The notes beneath the pieces are model-generated. The model saw nothing but the letters and a program-made list of their open reading frames with translations. It was not told where the DNA came from and searched no databases. Shown here piece after piece: positions 1-10,056 of a DNA stretch of 64,000 bases. The number at the start of each line of letters is the position of its first letter. Position 1 is the stretch's first letter. The stretch is from CAVTOO01 sp963736355 (GTDB lineage Bacteria; Pseudomonadota; Alphaproteobacteria; Rhizobiales; Xanthobacteraceae): the NCBI GenBank assembly GCA_963736355.1, contig CAVTOO010000021.1:1-64000 (forward strand). Reading direction: 5' to 3'. A program made the translations under genes and the position numbers.

Positions 1-1
1 C

Positions 2-736
2 CCGTCGGCGGTGCTCGCGGCCGGTGAGATCTTCACCGACAGCCAGGGCATGCAGCCGCATGCTACACCGCAGGCAATGACGGACGCGCAGATCAAGTCG
101 ACCATCGAAGAATATGCGGAGGCTGCTCGCAATGCGGTGGCGGCAGGATTCGACGGCATCGAACTGCACGGCGCGAACGGCTATCTGCTTGAGCAGTTCA
201 TCCGCCCGAATTCAAATCAACGCACTGACAGCTACGGCGGATCGATCGAAAATCGCGCGCGCTTTGTGCTTGAGGTTGTCGCCGCGACGACCGCCGCCAT
301 CGGCAAGGACAAGGTCGGCATTCGCCTGTCGCCGTTCGGCGTGTACAACGACATGCCGCTGTATCCTGCGATCGAGGCGGAGTACGCCTATCTTGCCGAG
401 AAGCTCAACGAATCCGGTTTCGTCTATGTACACCTTGTCGATCATTCGGCGGGTGGTGCGCCAGCCGTGCCGCAGTCCATCAAGGACACGTTCCGCCGCG
501 TGTTCAAGCGCACACTGATCCTGTCGGGCGGTTATGATGCCGCGCGCGCAGAGAGCGACCTCGCCGCCAAGAAAGGTGACCTGATCGCCGTCGGCAAGCC
601 GTTCCTTGCCAATCCCGATCTGGTCAAGCGCTGGGAAACGCACGCAAGCCTGAACGCACCTGATACCGCGACGTTCTACGCCGCAGGGCCGAAGGGGTAT
701 ACGGATTACCCGGTGCTCGCAGCACAGCCTGCATGA
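2..736 (+). CDS. NADH:flavin oxidoreductase / Old Yellow Enzyme family, C-terminal part
   Basis: The 5' end lies outside the window, so only about the last 244 residues are present. The segment GIELHGANGYLLEQFIRP followed by N-x-R-x-D-x-YGGS-x-ENRARF is the diagnostic core of the NemA/OYE TIM-barrel family: its His-Gly-Ala-Asn stretch lines the FMN and substrate site, and the later GGYD and VGKPFLANPDL segments hold the FMN phosphate and end the barrel. Members reduce alkenes, nitroesters or quinones with NAD(P)H in the cytoplasm. The family is clear; the physiological substrate cannot be told. The gene converges on ada, with a strong palindrome between them. Confidence 0.9.
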   Translation, partial: PSAVLAAGEIFTDSQGMQPHATPQAMTDAQIKSTIEEYAEAARNAVAAGFDGIELHGANGYLLEQFIRPNSNQRTDSYGGSIENRARFVLEVVAATTAAIGKDKVGIRLSPFGVYNDMPLYPAIEAEYAYLAEKLNESGFVYVHLVDHSAGGAPAVPQSIKDTFRRVFKRTLILSGGYDAARAESDLAAKKGDLIAVGKPFLANPDLVKRWETHASLNAPDTATFYAAGPKGYTDYPVLAAQPA

Positions 737-749
737 TTGAAGGCACTTT

Positions 750-780
750 CGTCATGCCCGCGCTTGTCGCGGGCATGACG
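750..780. repeat. Palindromic repeat (13-bp arms, 5-bp loop) between convergent genes
   Basis: Left arm 750-762 and right arm 768-780 are perfect reverse complements around the loop CTTGT. The core GTCATGCCCGCG...CGCGGGCATGAC resembles a dispersed palindrome that is abundant between genes in Bradyrhizobium and relatives. It sits 14 bp after the oxidoreductase stop and 2 bp before the ada stop, so it could end transcription in both directions, although there is no T-run. Confidence 0.75.
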
Positions 781-782
781 AG

Positions 783-1874
783 CTATTTCTTTCTTGCCTC
801 GCGATCCAGCAACTTCATCTTCCGCTCGACACCCCAATAGTAGCCGGCGAGTTCGCCATTGCTGCGCACCACGCGGTGGCACGGAATGGCGACGCCGATC
901 GGATTGGCGCCGCAGGCGGTGCCGACCGCGCGCACCGCGTTGGGCGAACCGATGCGCCTGGCGATATCGGCATAGCGTCGCCGTCTTGCCCGCGGGGATT
1001 TTGCGCAGCGCCTGCCACACGCGCTGCTGGAACGCCGTGCCGCGAATATCAAGCGGCAGATCGAGACCCTTGGCGGGCGCTTCGACGAAGCCGACGACTT
1101 TCGCGACGATTTTTTCGAACGCCTTGTCGCCGCCAATCAATGTGGCTTTGGGGAAGCGATCCTGCAGCTCGCGCACCAGCGCGTCGGGGTCGTCGCCGAA
1201 CAGGATGGCGCAGACGCCTTTGCCGGTCATCGCCACCAGGATCGAACCGAGCGAGCATTCGCCGACCGCAAACCTGATCTCGGTGTTGACGCCGCCGTCG
1301 CGGAACGCTTTCGGCGTCATGCCGAGCAGCTCGTTCGAGGTCTCGTAGAAGCGCCCGCTCGAATTGAAGCCCGGCGCCATAGATCGCCCCGGTGACGCTG
1401 CCGCCCTGCGTCAGCTCGTTGCGCACACGCGCCCCGCGATGCGCGGCGGCGTAGTTCTTTGGCGTGACGCCCGTGATCGTTTTGAACAGCCGATGAAAAT
1501 AAGACTGGCTTAAGCCCGCGCGCGCCGCGATGTCCGAGAGGCGCGGCATCTCCTCGGAGGATTCAATGCGGCGGCAGGCTTCGGTCACCAGCACGCGCCA
1601 GCGCTCCGACAATGCGACATCGTTCGGCTTGCAGCGCTTGCAGGGGCGAAACCCGGCGCGCTCGGCGTCGGCGGCGGTCGCATGGAAAGCGGACATTCTG
1701 CGGCCTGGCCTGCCGCGCCGCGCAGGACGGCCGGCAATAGACGCCGGTGGTTTTCACCGAATAGAAAAAGCGGCCGTCGGCATCCTTGTTGCGCGCGACG
1801 ACATCCTGCCAGCGCGGGTCCTGCTCGGTCGGCACCTTTGGGGCCGCAACGCGTGCGATCATGTTCATGGTCAT
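783..1874 (-). CDS. ada: Ada: methylphosphotriester/O6-methylguanine-DNA methyltransferase and transcriptional activator (frame broken three times)
   Basis: Three segments in order give a complete Ada of about 363 aa. The N-terminal zinc-binding methyl-acceptor domain has the acceptor context TTGVYCRPSCAAR and the later CKRCKP. An AraC-type helix-turn-helix follows (LSDIAARAGLSQSYFHRLFK). The C-terminal O6-alkylguanine methyltransferase has the active-site motif PCHRV. Frames break near 1690 (extra base in TTT), 1375 (extra base in GGG) and 975, and removing one base at each restores a continuous protein. Ada takes methyl groups from alkylated DNA and, once methylated on the N-terminal Cys, activates the adaptive response. 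The indels look like sequencing errors because no domain is degraded. Confidence 0.88.
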
Positions 1875-1959
1875 CTCTCGCTGATGGGCGTGTGACCCTT
1901 ATCTAGCGAGCACCTGCGCGGGCCGCACTCCGGCCCTTGCTTTCAAATTCGGATGCCCG

Positions 1960-4900
1960 TTATTCCGCCGGGACCGCGTGCGTGCCCGCGACCGGATGCT
2001 GGCGCTTGTAGCCGATATAGGTATAGACCGCCGGAATCACGAACAGCGTCAGCAGCGTGCCGAGCGTCATGCCGCCGACGATCACCCAGCCGATCTGCTG
2101 GCGGCTTTCGGCGCCGGCGCCCTCGGCGAGCGCCAGCGGCACGGCGCCCAGCACCATGGCGCCGGTCGTCATCAGGATCGGCCGCAGGCGCAGCGTCGCC
2201 GCCTCGATCACGGCCTCGGCACGGTCCGTGCCCTGCTTCCTGCAGCTGGTTGGCGAACTCGACGATCAGGATGCCGTGCTTGGTGATCAGGCCGACCAGC
2301 GTCACGAGGCCGATCTGCGAGTAGACGTTGAGCGTGCCGCCGGTGAGATAGAGCGCCGCCAGCGCGCCGGTCATCGACAGCGGCACCGTCAGCATGATGA
2401 TGAGCGGGATCGAGGAAGCTCTCGAACTGCGCCGCCAGCACCAGATAGATGAAGCCGAGCGCCAGCACGAAGATGAAGACCAGGCTCTGCCCGGCGACGC
2501 GGAACTCGCGGCTCTGGCCGGCGAACATCGGTCTGCACCGTTGCGGCAGCACCTCGCGTGCGGCCTGTCTCCAGGAACGTCGAGGCCTCGCCCAGCGCGT
2601 AGCCCGGCGCGAGGTTGGCGGAGATCGTCACCGAGCGCAGCTGGTTGAAGCGCTTCAGCTCCTTCGGCGCCACCGTCTCCCGACCGTTGACGATGTTGGA
2701 CAGCTGGATCATCTCGCCGCTGCGGCCGCGCACGAAGATGCGTCGACAGCGTCTGCGGGCGTGGCGCGGTCCTCGGCGGCGAGCTGCACGATGACGTCGT
2801 ACTGCTCGCCGTTCAGCTCGAAGCGCGTCACCTGGCGGCCGCCGAGCAGCGTCTCGAGCGTGCGGCCGACGACCGAGACGTCGAGGCCGAGATCGGCGAC
2901 CTTGGCGCGGTCGATGCTCGATCGCGGAACTCCGGCGTGTTGAGCTTGAGGTCGGTGTCGACGATCGGTGCAGGCCGGGGTTCTGGCGCGATCCGCTCGA
3001 TCATCTGGTCGACGTACTCCTGCAGCTCCTCGTAGGTGCCCGAGCGTCTGGATGACGAACTCGATCGGGCGCGACGCAGCCGCGCTGGCCGAAGCGAGCC
3101 GGGTTGCTGGCGAAGGCATGGACGCCGGCGATGCGCGCGCAGCTTCGGCGCGAGCTCGGCCGACGATGCTCTGCTGCGTGCGCTCGCGCTCGTCCCAGTC
3201 CTTCAGCCGCCCGATGGCCGATGAACGTCGGTGACTTCGGGCACGCCGTTGATGACCAGACGTCGCTGCGACCTCCGGCACCTCGCGCAGGATGGCTCTC
3301 GACCTGCGCGCTGTAGCGGCTCGGTGATAGTCGATGGTCGACGCCTTCGGGCGCCGTGCCGCGCACGATGAGGACGCCGCGATCCTCGATCGGGGCCAGC
3401 TCCGAGCGCAGGATCGTGAAGATAGAAGCCGCCGATGCCGGCGACCGCGAGCGCGACCAGGACCGATCAGCGGACGCACCTGCAGCGTCGCCGTCAGCAG
3501 GTCGCCGGTAGCCGCGCTCGAACGCGGCGAACGCCGCGCTCGATGAGCCGGGAAGATCCGGCCGGGGTTGCTCGTTGTGCCGCAGCAGCTTGCGAGCACA
3601 TCATCGGCGTCAGCGTCAGCGCGACGAAGCCCGAGACGACCACCGCGCCGGCCAGCGTCAGCGCGAATTCGAGGAACAGCCGGCCGGTGCGGCCGGGCGC
3701 GAACGCGATCGGCGCGTAGACGGCGGCCAGCGTCAGCGTCATGGCGATGACGGCGAAGCCGATCTCGCGCGATGCCCTTGATCGCGGCCGCCATCGGCTG
3801 CATGCCCTCCTCGATGTGGCGGTAGATGTTCTCCAGCACGACGATGGCGTCGTCGACGACGAGGCCGATCGCCAGCACCATGGCCAGCAGCGTCAGCGTG
3901 TTGATGGTGAAGCCGAACGCATACATCAGCGCGAAGGCGCCGATCAGCGAGACCGGAATGGTGACGATCGGGATGCAGCGAGGCGCGGAACGAGCGCAGG
4001 AAGAAGAAGATCACCAGCACGACGAGCAGCGATCGCTTCGCCGATGGTCGTGATAGACGGCCTTGATCGAGCGGTCGATGAACACGGCGCTGTCGTTGCC
4101 GATCTCGGCGGTCATGCCCTGCGGCAGCGACTGCGTTGATCTCCGGGCAGGACGCGCGCGCACGGCCTTCGACACGTCGAGCGGATTGGCGATCGCCTGC
4201 TTGATGATGCCGACGGTGATCGCGGGCTGCGCCGTTGTAGCGGCTGTCGCGCCGCTCGTCGTCGCGCGCCGAGCTCGACGCGCGCGACCTCGCCGAGCTG
4301 CACCTGATGGCCGCCGGCGACCTTGACGACGATATTGCGGAACTGCTCGGGCGTCGTCAGGCCGGTGCGCGACAGCACCGTGAATTCGCGGTCGCGCGCT
4401 CTCGATGCGGCCCGGACGGCAGCTCGACGTTCTGCGCGCGCAGCGCGTTCTCGACGTCCTGGACGGTGAGGTTGTAAGGCGGCCAGCCGCTCGCGGTCGA
4501 TCCAGATGCGCATGGCATAGCGGCGCTCGCCGAAGATCGTCACGTCGGCGACGCCGTCAGGTTCTTCAGCCGGTCGACGACGTAGCGGTCGACGTAGTCG
4601 GTGATCTCCAGCGCGGTCATGTTCGGTCGCTGGTGAAGACGAGGATACATGATCGGCTGGGCGTCGGCCTCGACCTTGGCGATGATCGGCTCGTCGATCT
4701 CGTCGGGCAGGCGGCCGCGCACGCGGCTGACGCGGTCGCGCACGTCGCTGGCGGCGACGTCGGGATCGACGCTCGAGCCGGAAGCGGACGGTGATGCGGC
4801 TGCATCTCGGCAGCGGCTGGTCGAGTCCAGCACGTCGATGCCGTCGATGCCGGCGATCGAGCCTTCCAGCACCTGCGTGACCTGGCTCTCGATGATCGCG

Positions 4901-5065
4901 GCCGAGGCGCCCGGATAGCGTGGTCGACACCGAGACGACCGGCTCGTCGATGTTGGGATATTCGCGCACCGTCAGGCGGCTGTAGGAGACGATGCCGAGC
5001 AGCACGATGATCAGGCTCAGCACCGTCGCGAAGACCGGCCGGCGGATGCAGAATTCGAAAGGCAT
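1960..5065 (-). CDS. RND multidrug efflux permease, AcrB/HAE1 type (frame broken many times)
   Basis: Translated piecewise over several frames, this gives one RND permease of about 1,035 aa, the family's normal length. The N-terminus MPFEFCIRRPVFATVLS is the classic first transmembrane segment; the middle shows the TM4-TM6 region (LAMVLAIGLVVDDAIVVLEN, containing the proton-relay Asp pair), and the C-terminus ends with TM11-12 (MTTGAMVLGAVPLAL and GTLLTLFVIPAVYTY). It would form the inner-membrane proton-driven trimer of a tripartite pump with the adaptor just upstream. No TolC-type gene is present here. More than a dozen scattered one- or two-base indels interrupt it while amino-acid conservation persists on both sides of each, so uncorrected sequence is more likely than a pseudogene. 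Confidence 0.85.
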
Positions 5066-5074
5066 GCCCGCCCC

Positions 5075-6232
5075 TTAGCTGCGCGGTTGCTGCGCAGGCT
5101 GAACGATCTCGACCGCAAGGCCGTTTCGCAACGCTGACTGGCCGGCGGTGACGACTGTCGCATTGGCAGCCAGGCCGCTCGATGATCTCGACCTCGCCGG
5201 CGCGGCGCTCGCCGAGCTCGACCTTGGCCTCGACCGCCTTGCCGTTCTCGATGCGGAAGACGAACGTCTCGCCCGCGCGCGGCACGATGGCGCTTTCGGG
5301 AACGACCACGACCTCGCGCTCGTTGCGCCCGCGCACGACACGCGCGCGAACAGGCCCGGCCGCAGCACGAGGTCGGTGTTCGGCAGGCGCGCCCTCACCT
5401 GAAGCGCGCGCCCGTTGACGTCGACCTGCGGATCGATGGCGTAGATCCGCGCCTGGAACGTGCGGCCCGGCAGCGCGTCGACGATCACGTCCACGGTCTG
5501 GCCGACCTGCACGTCGGCGAGGAACAGCTCGGGCAGTTTGAAGTCGAGTTTCAGGGTGTCGATCTTTTCCAGATTGACGATCGCCGTACCGACGCTGACG
5601 AACGCGCCCGCCGACAGCAGCCGTATGCCGACGATGCCGTTGAACGGCGCGCGGATGGTGTGCTTGCTCAGACGCACGCGAGACAGTTCGAGGCCGGCGC
5701 GCGAGGTATCGACATTCTGCCGAGCTTCGTCGAACGCGCGCTCGGTAATGTTGCGCCCTTTCGAGAGCGCGTCGGCGCGTTCGAAATTCGCTTTCTGGAA
5801 CGCGAACCGCGCTTCGAAGTCCGAGAGTTCCGCCTGAGCGAGCGAGTCATCCAGGCGTACGAGCACGTCGCCCTGCTTCACCGGCTCGCCTTCCTGGAAA
5901 CGAATTTCGGCGATGCGGCCGGGGATTTCAGGAGCGATCTGCACGGCCTCGTCGGAGCGCAAGCTGCCGACCGAGGGAATGTCGGTCGTGGAGCGCATCG
6001 CGCGGGCGACCGCAGTTTCCACCGGGATGGCCTGCACCGTCACCGCACCCTTGCCCTTGATCTGCGCCTTGGTGGCGGGACCGCCCTTCCACCAGTACGC
6101 GCCGCCCGCGAGGGCGACCGCAGCGAGCAGGACGAATGCGATCAGGCCGCGCTTCTTGGGCTTCGGCTTGGGCGCGGTGTGCCCAACCGGTTCGGGGTGA
6201 TCGGTTCGTTGTTTGTCGTGCGGCGCGTGCAT
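5075..6232 (-). CDS. RND efflux periplasmic adaptor (membrane fusion protein), two frameshifts near the C-terminus
   Basis: About 385 aa. A cytoplasmic Pro/Lys-rich start is followed by one transmembrane anchor (LIAFVLLAAVALAGGAYWW), a barrel-sandwich (lipoyl-like) hybrid domain (IAPEIPGRIAEIRFQEGEPV and HTIRAPFNGIVGIR) flanking an alpha-hairpin, then beta-barrel and membrane-proximal domains. The frame shifts near 5335 and returns near 5175; the intervening frame carries the expected VVVPESAIVPRAGE segment. It links the inner-membrane pump to an outer-membrane channel. The adaptor stop and permease start are 9 bp apart, so they form one operon. The 3' end belongs to the same indel-dense patch as the permease. 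Confidence 0.88.
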   Translation of the reverse strand: MHAPHDKQRTDHPEPVGHTAPKPKPKKRGLIAFVLLAAVALAGGAYWWKGGPATKAQIKGKGAVTVQAIPVETAVARAMRSTTDIPSVGSLRSDEAVQIAPEIPGRIAEIRFQEGEPVKQGDVLVRLDDSLAQAELSDFEARFAFQKANFERADALSKGRNITERAFDEARQNVDTSRAGLELSRVRLSKHTIRAPFNGIVGIRLLSAGAFVSVGTAIVNLEKIDTLKLDFKLPELFLADVQVGQTVDVIVDALPGRTFQARIYAIDPQVDVNGRALQVRARLPNTDLVLRPGLFARVSCAGATSARSWSFPKAPSCRARARRSSSASRTARRSRPRSSSASAAPARSRSSSGLAANATVVTAGQSALRNGLAVEIVQPAQQPRS

Positions 6233-6455
6233 GGTGATAGCCGGTATCCTTGAAGCTTGAAGTCGTCAGCCGGTGGCGTTTCTCAGTACCGCCGGCGCGG
6301 CAAGCTTTTCGCCGAACCCATTGCCTTGGCCAACGCGGCCGAGATTGAAGGTGCGGCGCAATCTTCCACCAGCTAGTTTATCAAAGTGTAGGCGGATTCC
6401 CGACCTCGGGGATACCGCCGGATTATGAATATTAGGCAATATTTCGGGCTCCGAC

Positions 6456-7256
6456 ATGCGTATCGCCACGTGGAACGTGAATTCTGTCCGCCAGCGGCTG
6501 GACCAGTTGCTGGCCTGGCTCAAGGAACGCCAGCCGGACGTGGTCTGCCTGCAGGAGATCAAATGCGTCGACGAGGCCTTCCCGCGCGAGGCCATCGAGG
6601 CGGCGGGCTACAATGTCGCCGTCCACGGCCAGAAGACCTTCAACGGCGTGGCGCTGCTGTCGCGCTTTCCGTTCGACGAGACCACGCCGCGACTGGCCGG
6701 CGACGACGCCGACGTGCAGGCGCGCTTTCTAGAGGGGATCGTGTCGTCGCCCGAAGGCGTGGTGCGCGTGGCCTGCCTCTATCTGCCCAATGGCAACCCG
6801 GTTGAGACAGAAAAATATCCCTATAAAATCAACTGGATGAACCGGCTTATTAAATACGCAGGTGAACGGCTGAAGTTCGAGGAAAAGCTGGTTCTGGCCG
6901 GCGATTTCAACGTCATTCCCGCGCCCGGCGACGCGCGCTTCCCCGAGGCCTGGAAGAACGACGCGCTGTTCCTGCCGCAGACGCGCGAGCGGTTTCAGAC
7001 CCTCATCAATCTGGGGCTCACGGATGCGTTGCGCGCCACCACCGACGATGCCGGCCTCTACACGTTCTGGGACTATCAGGCGGGCGCCTGGCAAAAGAAC
7101 AACGGCATCCGCATCGACCACCTGCTGCTGTCGCCGCAGGCCGCCGACGGCCTGACGGCGGTCGGGATCGACAAGCATGTGCGCAGCTGGGAGAAGGCCT
7201 CTGACCACGTTCCGGTGTGGGCCGACATCAGTCTCAACGACAAGTTGAGCAAGTAA
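6456..7256 (+). CDS. xthA: Exodeoxyribonuclease III (XthA)
   Basis: An intact 266-aa protein of the exonuclease III/AP endonuclease family. The Mg-binding and catalytic motifs are all visible: the N-terminal TWNVNSVR, LQEIKC with the metal-binding Glu, LAGDFNVIP with the catalytic Asp and Asn, RIDHLLLS, and the final SDHVPVW with the catalytic Asp-His. It cuts DNA at abasic sites and removes 3'-blocked ends in base excision repair. It is transcribed divergently from the efflux operon, with a 222-bp spacer in which I see no clear regulatory site. It converges on the Sel1-repeat gene with a hairpin between. Confidence 0.96.
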   Translation: MRIATWNVNSVRQRLDQLLAWLKERQPDVVCLQEIKCVDEAFPREAIEAAGYNVAVHGQKTFNGVALLSRFPFDETTPRLAGDDADVQARFLEGIVSSPEGVVRVACLYLPNGNPVETEKYPYKINWMNRLIKYAGERLKFEEKLVLAGDFNVIPAPGDARFPEAWKNDALFLPQTRERFQTLINLGLTDALRATTDDAGLYTFWDYQAGAWQKNNGIRIDHLLLSPQAADGLTAVGIDKHVRSWEKASDHVPVWADISLNDKLSK

Positions 7257-7277
7257 AACCCTACCGCCAAAATTGAA

Positions 7278-7303
7278 ATGGCCCCGGCGCGCGCCGAGGC
7301 CAT
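7278..7303. terminator. GC-rich inverted repeat between convergent xthA and Sel1-repeat gene
   Basis: The sequence reads ATGGCC...GGCCAT with a centre of alternating GC, two 13-nt halves complementary except for one pair. It starts 22 bp after the xthA stop and lies 25 bp from the opposing stop, which suits a shared terminator. AT-rich DNA follows but there is no clean T-run. Confidence 0.55.
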
Positions 7304-7327
7304 ATAAAACACAGATAATATCTGCGA

Positions 7328-8134
7328 TTAGTCGCGTTGACCCTGCAGCCAGCGCTGCAGCATGCGCACGGCCATGGCGCGGTCGTCGTCCGTGGCCTTC
7401 TGGATGGCGCCGGCATAGAGATCCTTGATCCAGACCTCCTCGGCTCCTGCGCCGTCGCGCGCGAGTGTCAGCATCATCAAACCGCGTGCGCTCTGGCGCT
7501 GGACGTTATCGCCGTAGAACAGCATCTGGCCGAGCAGAGCCTGCGCCTGATGCTGGTTCTTCTGGGCCGCGAGGCCAAGCCAGCGCGCCGCGTATTTCGG
7601 ATCCTGACGCGTGCCCGTGCCGCGCAGATAAAGACGCCCAAGCTGATACTGAGCGTTGGCATCGCCGAAATAGGATGCCGCATAGGCAAACATCTCGCGG
7701 GCGCGTTCGGGATCGGCCTTCACACGGCTGCCCGGAATGCCGTCGAGAAAATACTGGCCAAGCGACACGAACGCATTGGCGACCACGGGCGCCTGCGGCG
7801 CGAGCGGGCTATCCTCGGCATGGGTGTTGGCAACCTGGCTGAAGAATTCGAAGGCGCGCAGCTTGTCCTGAGCGACACCGTTACCGTCGGCATACATGCG
7901 CCCGAACTTCCACTGGGCGACCGGATGACCGCCGTCGGCGGCATATTGCAAGGCGGCCAGCGTATTGTTGGCAGAGGCCGGCGGCAGCGCATTCTTCAGG
8001 CCGACGGCACCCTGCTGGATGGCCGCGACCGGCAAAGCGGGATCCTTGCTCGGCGTTCCGTCGAGCGCAAAGGCCGGTGCTGCCGCGAGCACCGCGCAAA
8101 CTGATCCAAGCAAGGCAACGCTAGATATCCGCAT
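7328..8134 (-). CDS. Secreted Sel1-repeat protein, ExoR-like
   Basis: 268 aa. The start at 8134 is chosen because it yields a signal peptide (MRISSVALLGSVCAVLAAAP, cleavage after AFA). The mature part has Sel1-like alpha-helical repeats: ALQYAADGGHPVAQWKFGRM, YAASYFGDANAQYQLGRLYL, WLGLAAQKNQHQAQALLGQM. Order and wording resemble rhizobial ExoR, the periplasmic inhibitor of the ExoS-ChvI two-component system, but exoS/chvI are not in this window, so that role is inference. The start codon lies inside the 3' end of ilvD (14-bp overlap, out of frame), so expression is probably coupled to ilvD. Confidence 0.75.
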   Translation of the reverse strand: MRISSVALLGSVCAVLAAAPAFALDGTPSKDPALPVAAIQQGAVGLKNALPPASANNTLAALQYAADGGHPVAQWKFGRMYADGNGVAQDKLRAFEFFSQVANTHAEDSPLAPQAPVVANAFVSLGQYFLDGIPGSRVKADPERAREMFAYAASYFGDANAQYQLGRLYLRGTGTRQDPKYAARWLGLAAQKNQHQAQALLGQMLFYGDNVQRQSARGLMMLTLARDGAGAEEVWIKDLYAGAIQKATDDDRAMAVRMLQRWLQGQRD

Positions 8135-9845
8135 AACACTTCGTCTCGTGCGCACCACCGGGGTGCGTGACCGCGCCATCAATGGCGGGACCTACTTGCT
8201 GGGCGTATTTCCACAAATAACCTGAGCCGAAGGCACCCACCCGCGGCTTCCAATCCTTCCGACGCGCAGACAATTCTGCATCGGACAGCTTGACGTTCAG
8301 TATGCCGTCGACCGCATCGATCTCGATGATGTCGCCGTCGCGAATGAGAGCGATCGGACCGCCGATCGCAGCTTCCGGCCCGACATGGCCGATGCAGAAG
8401 CCGCGCGTCGCGCCCGAGAAACGGCCGTCGGTGATGAGGGCAACCTTGCCGCCCATGCCCTGACCGTAAAGCGCCGCGGTGGTCTGCAGCATCTCGCGCA
8501 TGCCGGGACCGCCACGCGGGCCCTCATAGCGGATGACCAGCACGTCGCCTTCCTTGTAAGTCTTCTTCTGTACGGCCTCGAAGCAGGCTTCCTCGTTGTC
8601 GAAGCAGCGTGCCGGGCCGGTAAAACGCAGTTCGCTCATGCCGGCGACTTTGACGATGGCGCCGTCGGGCGCGAGATTGCCCTTCAGACCAACCACGCCA
8701 CCGGTGACGGTGATCGGCTTGTCGGCCGAGCGCACGACATCCTGATGCGGATTCCATTTCACGCTTTTCAGGTTCTCGGCGATGGTCCGTCCCGTGACGG
8801 TCATGCAGTCACCGTGCAAGTACCCATGATCGAGCAAAGTCTTCATCAGAAGCGGTATGCCGCCTGCTTCGAACATGTCTTTGGCGACATAACGACCGCC
8901 CGGTTTCAAATCGGCGACATACGGTGTCTTTTTGAAGATTTCGGCGACGTCGAATAGGTCGAACTTGATGCCGCATTCGTGGGCGATGGCCGGCAGATGC
9001 AGCGCGGCATTGGTCGACCCACCGGAGGCGGCGACCACGGCGGCGGCGTTTTCCAGCGCCTTGCGGGTGACGATGTCGCGCGGACGGATATTGAGCGCGA
9101 TCAGTTCCATGATCTTTTCGCCCGCCGTCATGCAGAACGCGTCGCGGATTTCGTAAGGCGCCGGCGCGCCGGCCGAATACGGCAGCGCAAGCCCGATGGC
9201 TTCCGACACGGTCGCCATGGTGTTGGCGGTGAACTGGGCGCCGCAGGCGCCGGCCGAGGGGCACGCCACCGCTCGATTTCATCGAGGTCGTCGTCGGACA
9301 TGGCGCCGATCGAATGCTTGCCGACCGCCTCGAACATGTCCTGCACGGTGACCTGCTGCCCACGAAAGTTGCCGGGCAGGATCGAGCCGCCATAGATGAA
9401 GATCGACGGCACGTTGAGGCGAACCATCGCCATCATCATGCCGGGCAGCGACTTGTCGCAGCCGGCGAGACCGACGAGGGCGTCATAGGAATGGCCGCGC
9501 ATGGTCAGTTCGACGGAGTCGGCGATCACCTCGCGCGACGGCAGCGAGGAGTGCATGCCCTCATGGCCCATGGCGATGCCGTCGGTGACGGTGATGGTGC
9601 AGAATTCGCGCGGGCGTGCCGCCGGAGGAGGCGACACCCTTCTTCACCGCCTGCGCCTGGCGCATCAGCGAAATGTTGCACGGCGCGGCTTCGTTCCAGC
9701 ACGAGGCGACGCCGACGAAGGGCTGGTGAATTTGATCGGTGGTCAGCCCCATCGCATAGAGGTAGGAGCGGTGCGGAGCGCGCGACGGGCCTTCGGTCAC
9801 ATGCCGGCTGGGCAGACGGGCCTTGATATTGGTCTTGGCGTCCAT
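8121..9845 (-). CDS. ilvD: Dihydroxy-acid dehydratase (IlvD), two frameshifts
   Basis: About 574 aa after joining three frames, the normal IlvD length. IlvD makes 2-keto acids from 2,3-dihydroxy acids in valine, isoleucine and leucine synthesis and carries an Fe-S cluster. Visible motifs are CDKSLPGMMMA (signature 1, cluster ligand), the PSAGACGAQFTANTMA segment, and near the C-terminus GRFSGATRGFCIGHVGPEA. Frames break near 9620 (extra C in a CCC run) and near 9265 (missing G in a GGG run), both homopolymer errors. The 3' end overlaps the next gene. The 211 bp upstream (9846-10056) contains a small hairpin and no gene. Confidence 0.92.
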
Positions 9846-9989
9846 CGCGAAAGCAACTCAAGGCCGTCCGGCATCCAACGCGGGGCGTCATTGCCCGGTT
9901 GTGCCCGAGAACATGGCTTCTGCGAGGGGTGTGGCTAAATCGCGGCGCAAGCAAGCATCACGTGCCCGGACGGTTAAATGTTCCGGAAC

Positions 9990-10007
9990 TGTTGCGCCGC
10001 CGCAACA
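9990..10007. repeat. Short perfect hairpin upstream of ilvD
   Basis: Seven-base arms TGTTGCG and CGCAACA with the loop CCGC, in the 211-bp gap between the GlsB-type gene and ilvD. It may end the upstream transcript or lie in the ilvD leader. There is no T-run, and no leader-peptide attenuator is evident. Confidence 0.4.
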
Positions 10008-10056
10008 TCTGTGGCGGCCAAAACACGCCCCGACGGCTGCGTGCGGTGCACCCGCC

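Noticed and set aside
1960..5065. RND permease as a true pseudogene
   Set aside because: Breaks are dense but conservation is uninterrupted, and the same pattern hits essential genes in other patches; sequence error is simpler.
9846..10056. Leader-peptide attenuator for ilvD
   Set aside because: I found no short frame rich in Ile, Leu or Val codons followed by alternative hairpins and a T-run.
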